NCBI GenBank assembly: GCA_019750135.1 | Contig: JAIEOV010000047.1 | Span: forward strand, 1-35,263 | Reading direction: 5' to 3' | Length of the DNA: 35,263 nucleotides | Origin: Reyranella sp. | GTDB lineage: Bacteria > Pseudomonadota > Alphaproteobacteria > Reyranellales > Reyranellaceae | The notes under the pieces: model-generated | The model's input: only the letters and a program-made list of their open reading frames with translations | Told to the model about the DNA's origin: nothing | Databases searched by the model: none | Translations under genes and position numbers: made by a program | In this document: positions 33,379 to 35,263 of the stretch, piece after piece | Layout of the letters: every line of letters begins with the position of its first letter | How positions within the stretch are numbered: the stretch's first letter is position 1

Positions 33379-34301
33379 CGGGTCTGCGATCCGCGCTCGA
33401 GCAGTATCTGAGCATGCGCCAAGGGCTTGGATACAAGTACCAGCATCAGGCGCGGCGGCTCGCCCAGTTCGTCGCTTTCATGGAGATGCGCAAGGCGACG
33501 ATCATCACCACCAAGCTGGCCCTGATCTGGGCCACACTACCGCCTGATCGGCACGCATCCTGGGCGTTACGGTTGACCGACGTGCGCGGCTTCGCGCGCC
33601 ATGTCGGCAACACCGATCCCCGTACTGAGGTGCCGCCCGTCGGGCTCCTGCCACCTCTGCAGCGCGCCAAGCCCTATATCTACAGCGACACCCAGATCAA
33701 TGCGTTGCTGGCCGCAGCCTTGGCGCTGCCGCCCGCAAACGGCCTACGGCGGTGGACCTACCATCGTCTGTTCGGACTGATCGCGGTGACGGGCCTGCGC
33801 CTGTCCGAAGCGATCGGGTTGCAGCGTGACGACGTCGACTTCGACGAGGGCGTGCTGACGGTTCGACAGAGCAAGTTCGGCAAGTCTCGCCTCGTGCCCT
33901 TGCACCCGACGACCCGTGAAGCTCTGCGCAGCTACGCCGAGCGACGTGATGCTCATCTCGGACCACGCTGTGGCTCGCACTTCTTTGTGGCCGAACGCGG
34001 TGGTCGATTGCTGCACCAGTATGCCCATCGTGTCTTCTGGCGTCTGTCCCGCGAGACCCGCCTGCGACGCCCAGGTGATCACACCGGGCCTCGTGTGCAC
34101 GACTTCCGGCATGGCTTCGCCATCCGGACGCTTCTCGGCTGGTATCGCAAGGGGATCGACGTCGAGCAGCAGCTCCCGGTGCTTTCCACCTACCTCGGTC
34201 ACGCCTGCGTGCGGGATACCTACTGGTATCTCTCAGCCTGTCCGGAGTTGATGGAGGAGGCAGCGCGACGCCTGGACCGGCGGTGGGAGGCCAGGCCATG
34301 A
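33375..34301 (+). CDS. ritB: RIT tyrosine recombinase B
   Basis: 308 residues. The N-terminal region (SALEQYLSMRQGLGYKYQHQARRLAQF) is the typical RitB start. The catalytic domain has Arg142 (GLRLSEAIGL), a Lys at 167 or 170, His242 and Arg245 (VHDFRHGFA), His276 (YLGHACV) and Tyr285 in DTYWYLS. All catalytic positions seem occupied. Starts overlapping ritA and ends overlapping ritC, indicating coupled, probably stoichiometric synthesis. Confidence 0.9.
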   Translation: MTGLRSALEQYLSMRQGLGYKYQHQARRLAQFVAFMEMRKATIITTKLALIWATLPPDRHASWALRLTDVRGFARHVGNTDPRTEVPPVGLLPPLQRAKPYIYSDTQINALLAAALALPPANGLRRWTYHRLFGLIAVTGLRLSEAIGLQRDDVDFDEGVLTVRQSKFGKSRLVPLHPTTREALRSYAERRDAHLGPRCGSHFFVAERGGRLLHQYAHRVFWRLSRETRLRRPGDHTGPRVHDFRHGFAIRTLLGWYRKGIDVEQQLPVLSTYLGHACVRDTYWYLSACPELMEEAARRLDRRWEARP

Positions 34302-35254
34302 CGCCAAGCTGCAACGTCGCCCCGCTCATCGAGCGCTACTTTGCCGAACGGCTCATGCGTCAGCGCCATGTCAGCGCCAACACCATCGCATCCTACAGAG
34401 ACACGTTCCGGCTTCTCTTCACATTCGCGCAGGCGCGGCTTCGCAAGCCGCCGTCGGCGCTGGCCCTCGAAGATCTGGGTGGGCCTTTCATCAGCACCTT
34501 CCTCGCTGATCTCGAGGCCAAGCGAGGCGCCAGCGTCAGGACGCGCAACTTGCGCCTGACAGCCATTCGTTCCTTCTTCCGCTTCGTGTCCTTCGAGGAG
34601 CCGGCCCACAGCGCTCTTATCCAGCGCGTCCTCGCGATACCGAACAAGCGCCACGACAAGCGTCAAGTGCAGTTCCTGACGCGGCCCGAGATCGAGGCGA
34701 TCCTCGCCGCTCCCGATCGTACGACATGGCTTGGACGCCGCGATCACACCTTGCTGCTGTTGGCGGCCCAGACAGGCCTGCGTCTCTCTGAGCTGATCAG
34801 CCTCGACAGGGGCGACATCCACCTCGGCACTGGCGCGCACGTGCGATGCGTCGGCAAAGGCCGGAAGGAACGCTGCACGCCTCTGACCTCGCACGCACGG
34901 GGCACGCTCCAGGCATGGCTCAAGGAACCGCCGCGGCACGGTGCGGGCGCGTTGTTCTCCAACGTGCACGGCGGCCGACTAAGCGCCGACAGCGTTCAGT
35001 CGCTCCTGGCCAAGCATGTGCGGGTCGCCAGCGAGAGATGTCCCTCACTGGCGTCCAAGCGGGTGTCACCGCACGTGCTGAGGCACAGCGCCGCGATGGA
35101 GCTGCTGCAAGCGGGCGTCGATTGTTCCGTGATCGCGCTGTGGCTCGGTCACGAATCGATCGAGACAACGCAGACCTATCTGCATGGTAAGCATCCGAGG
35201 GAGACCGCCGGCAGGTTGGCCTTGAGCGGTTATGGTGGGGTGCGATCGATCTGA
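34298..35254 (+). CDS. ritC: RIT tyrosine recombinase C
   Basis: 318 residues. The N-terminal core-binding domain (about 8-110, IERYFAERLMRQRHVSANTIASYRDTFRLL) is followed by the catalytic domain with Arg162 (TGLRLSELISL), Lys187 (VGKGRKER), His259 and Arg262 (PHVLRHSAA), His285 (LWLGHES) and Tyr294 (TTQTYLH). The full set is conserved. I start it at the ATG overlapping the ritB stop; the GTG at 34283 would add five residues. Confidence 0.9.
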   Translation: MTPSCNVAPLIERYFAERLMRQRHVSANTIASYRDTFRLLFTFAQARLRKPPSALALEDLGGPFISTFLADLEAKRGASVRTRNLRLTAIRSFFRFVSFEEPAHSALIQRVLAIPNKRHDKRQVQFLTRPEIEAILAAPDRTTWLGRRDHTLLLLAAQTGLRLSELISLDRGDIHLGTGAHVRCVGKGRKERCTPLTSHARGTLQAWLKEPPRHGAGALFSNVHGGRLSADSVQSLLAKHVRVASERCPSLASKRVSPHVLRHSAAMELLQAGVDCSVIALWLGHESIETTQTYLHGKHPRETAGRLALSGYGGVRSI

Positions 35255-35263
35255 TCGCTAATG

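Larger units (their letters stand above)
31993..35263 (+). mobile_element. Recombinase-in-trio (RIT) element, left end and three recombinases
   Basis: Three overlapping tyrosine recombinase genes in one direction, each joined by ATGA, are the defining layout of RIT elements. The left end holds nested palindromes (31993-32106) and sits within IS66 tnpC. The last gene stops at 35254, 9 bp before the window edge, so the right inverted repeat and any target duplication are not visible. Confidence 0.85.

Noticed and set aside
32143..35254. Integron or phage integrase cluster
   Set aside because: Three overlapping recombinases in fixed order without attC sites, cassettes or phage genes fit a RIT element better.

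Overview
The window looks like chromosome from a high-GC alphaproteobacterium. The main clues are a TimA/Tim44-like gene directly upstream of mltA, HspQ, a class III adenylate cyclase with six membrane segments, an alphaproteobacterial-type porin and a TTAGAA-N3-TTCTAA (Irr/Fur-type) box upstream of katG. A Reyranella-like member of the old Rhodospirillales is my guess, but the sequence alone does not prove it.

Positions 1-24150 are mostly ordinary chromosome. A 5'-truncated REP-associated tyrosine transposase (RAYT) with a REP-like hairpin at its 3' end opens the window. Then come hspQ (-), a forward run MBL hydrolase / methyltransferase / adenylate cyclase, and timA-mltA. A block of four REP palindromes (6059-6204) separates mltA from a large reverse-strand efflux operon: adaptor, RND pump 1, outer-membrane lipoprotein, RND pump 2. 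The two pumps are close paralogues of identical length. An OmpR-type response regulator without a visible kinase is divergent from this operon. Direct repeats with 11-bp spacing lie in the divergent promoter region and again just upstream of the second pump, so the regulator probably controls both. Next are katG with its Fur-family operator, a lutABC operon (lactate oxidation) with a methyltransferase as apparent fourth gene, and a porin on the reverse strand.

Positions 24150-35263 are an accessory region. They hold two lspA-like remnants, a zinc-ribbon protein, a complete IS3-family element with 3-bp target duplication, and a cluster of lower apparent GC coding for a lipid kinase, a frameshifted cation exchanger and an MgtC-like protein. 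After these come a decayed IS5-type transposase fragment, an IS66-family element, and a recombinase-in-trio (RIT) element inserted into the 3' end of the IS66 tnpC. The RIT runs to the window edge, so its right end is not visible.

The most interesting signals are the two-pump operon with its shared repeat boxes, the REP block with its RAYT, and the RIT left end with its nested palindromes inside IS66.
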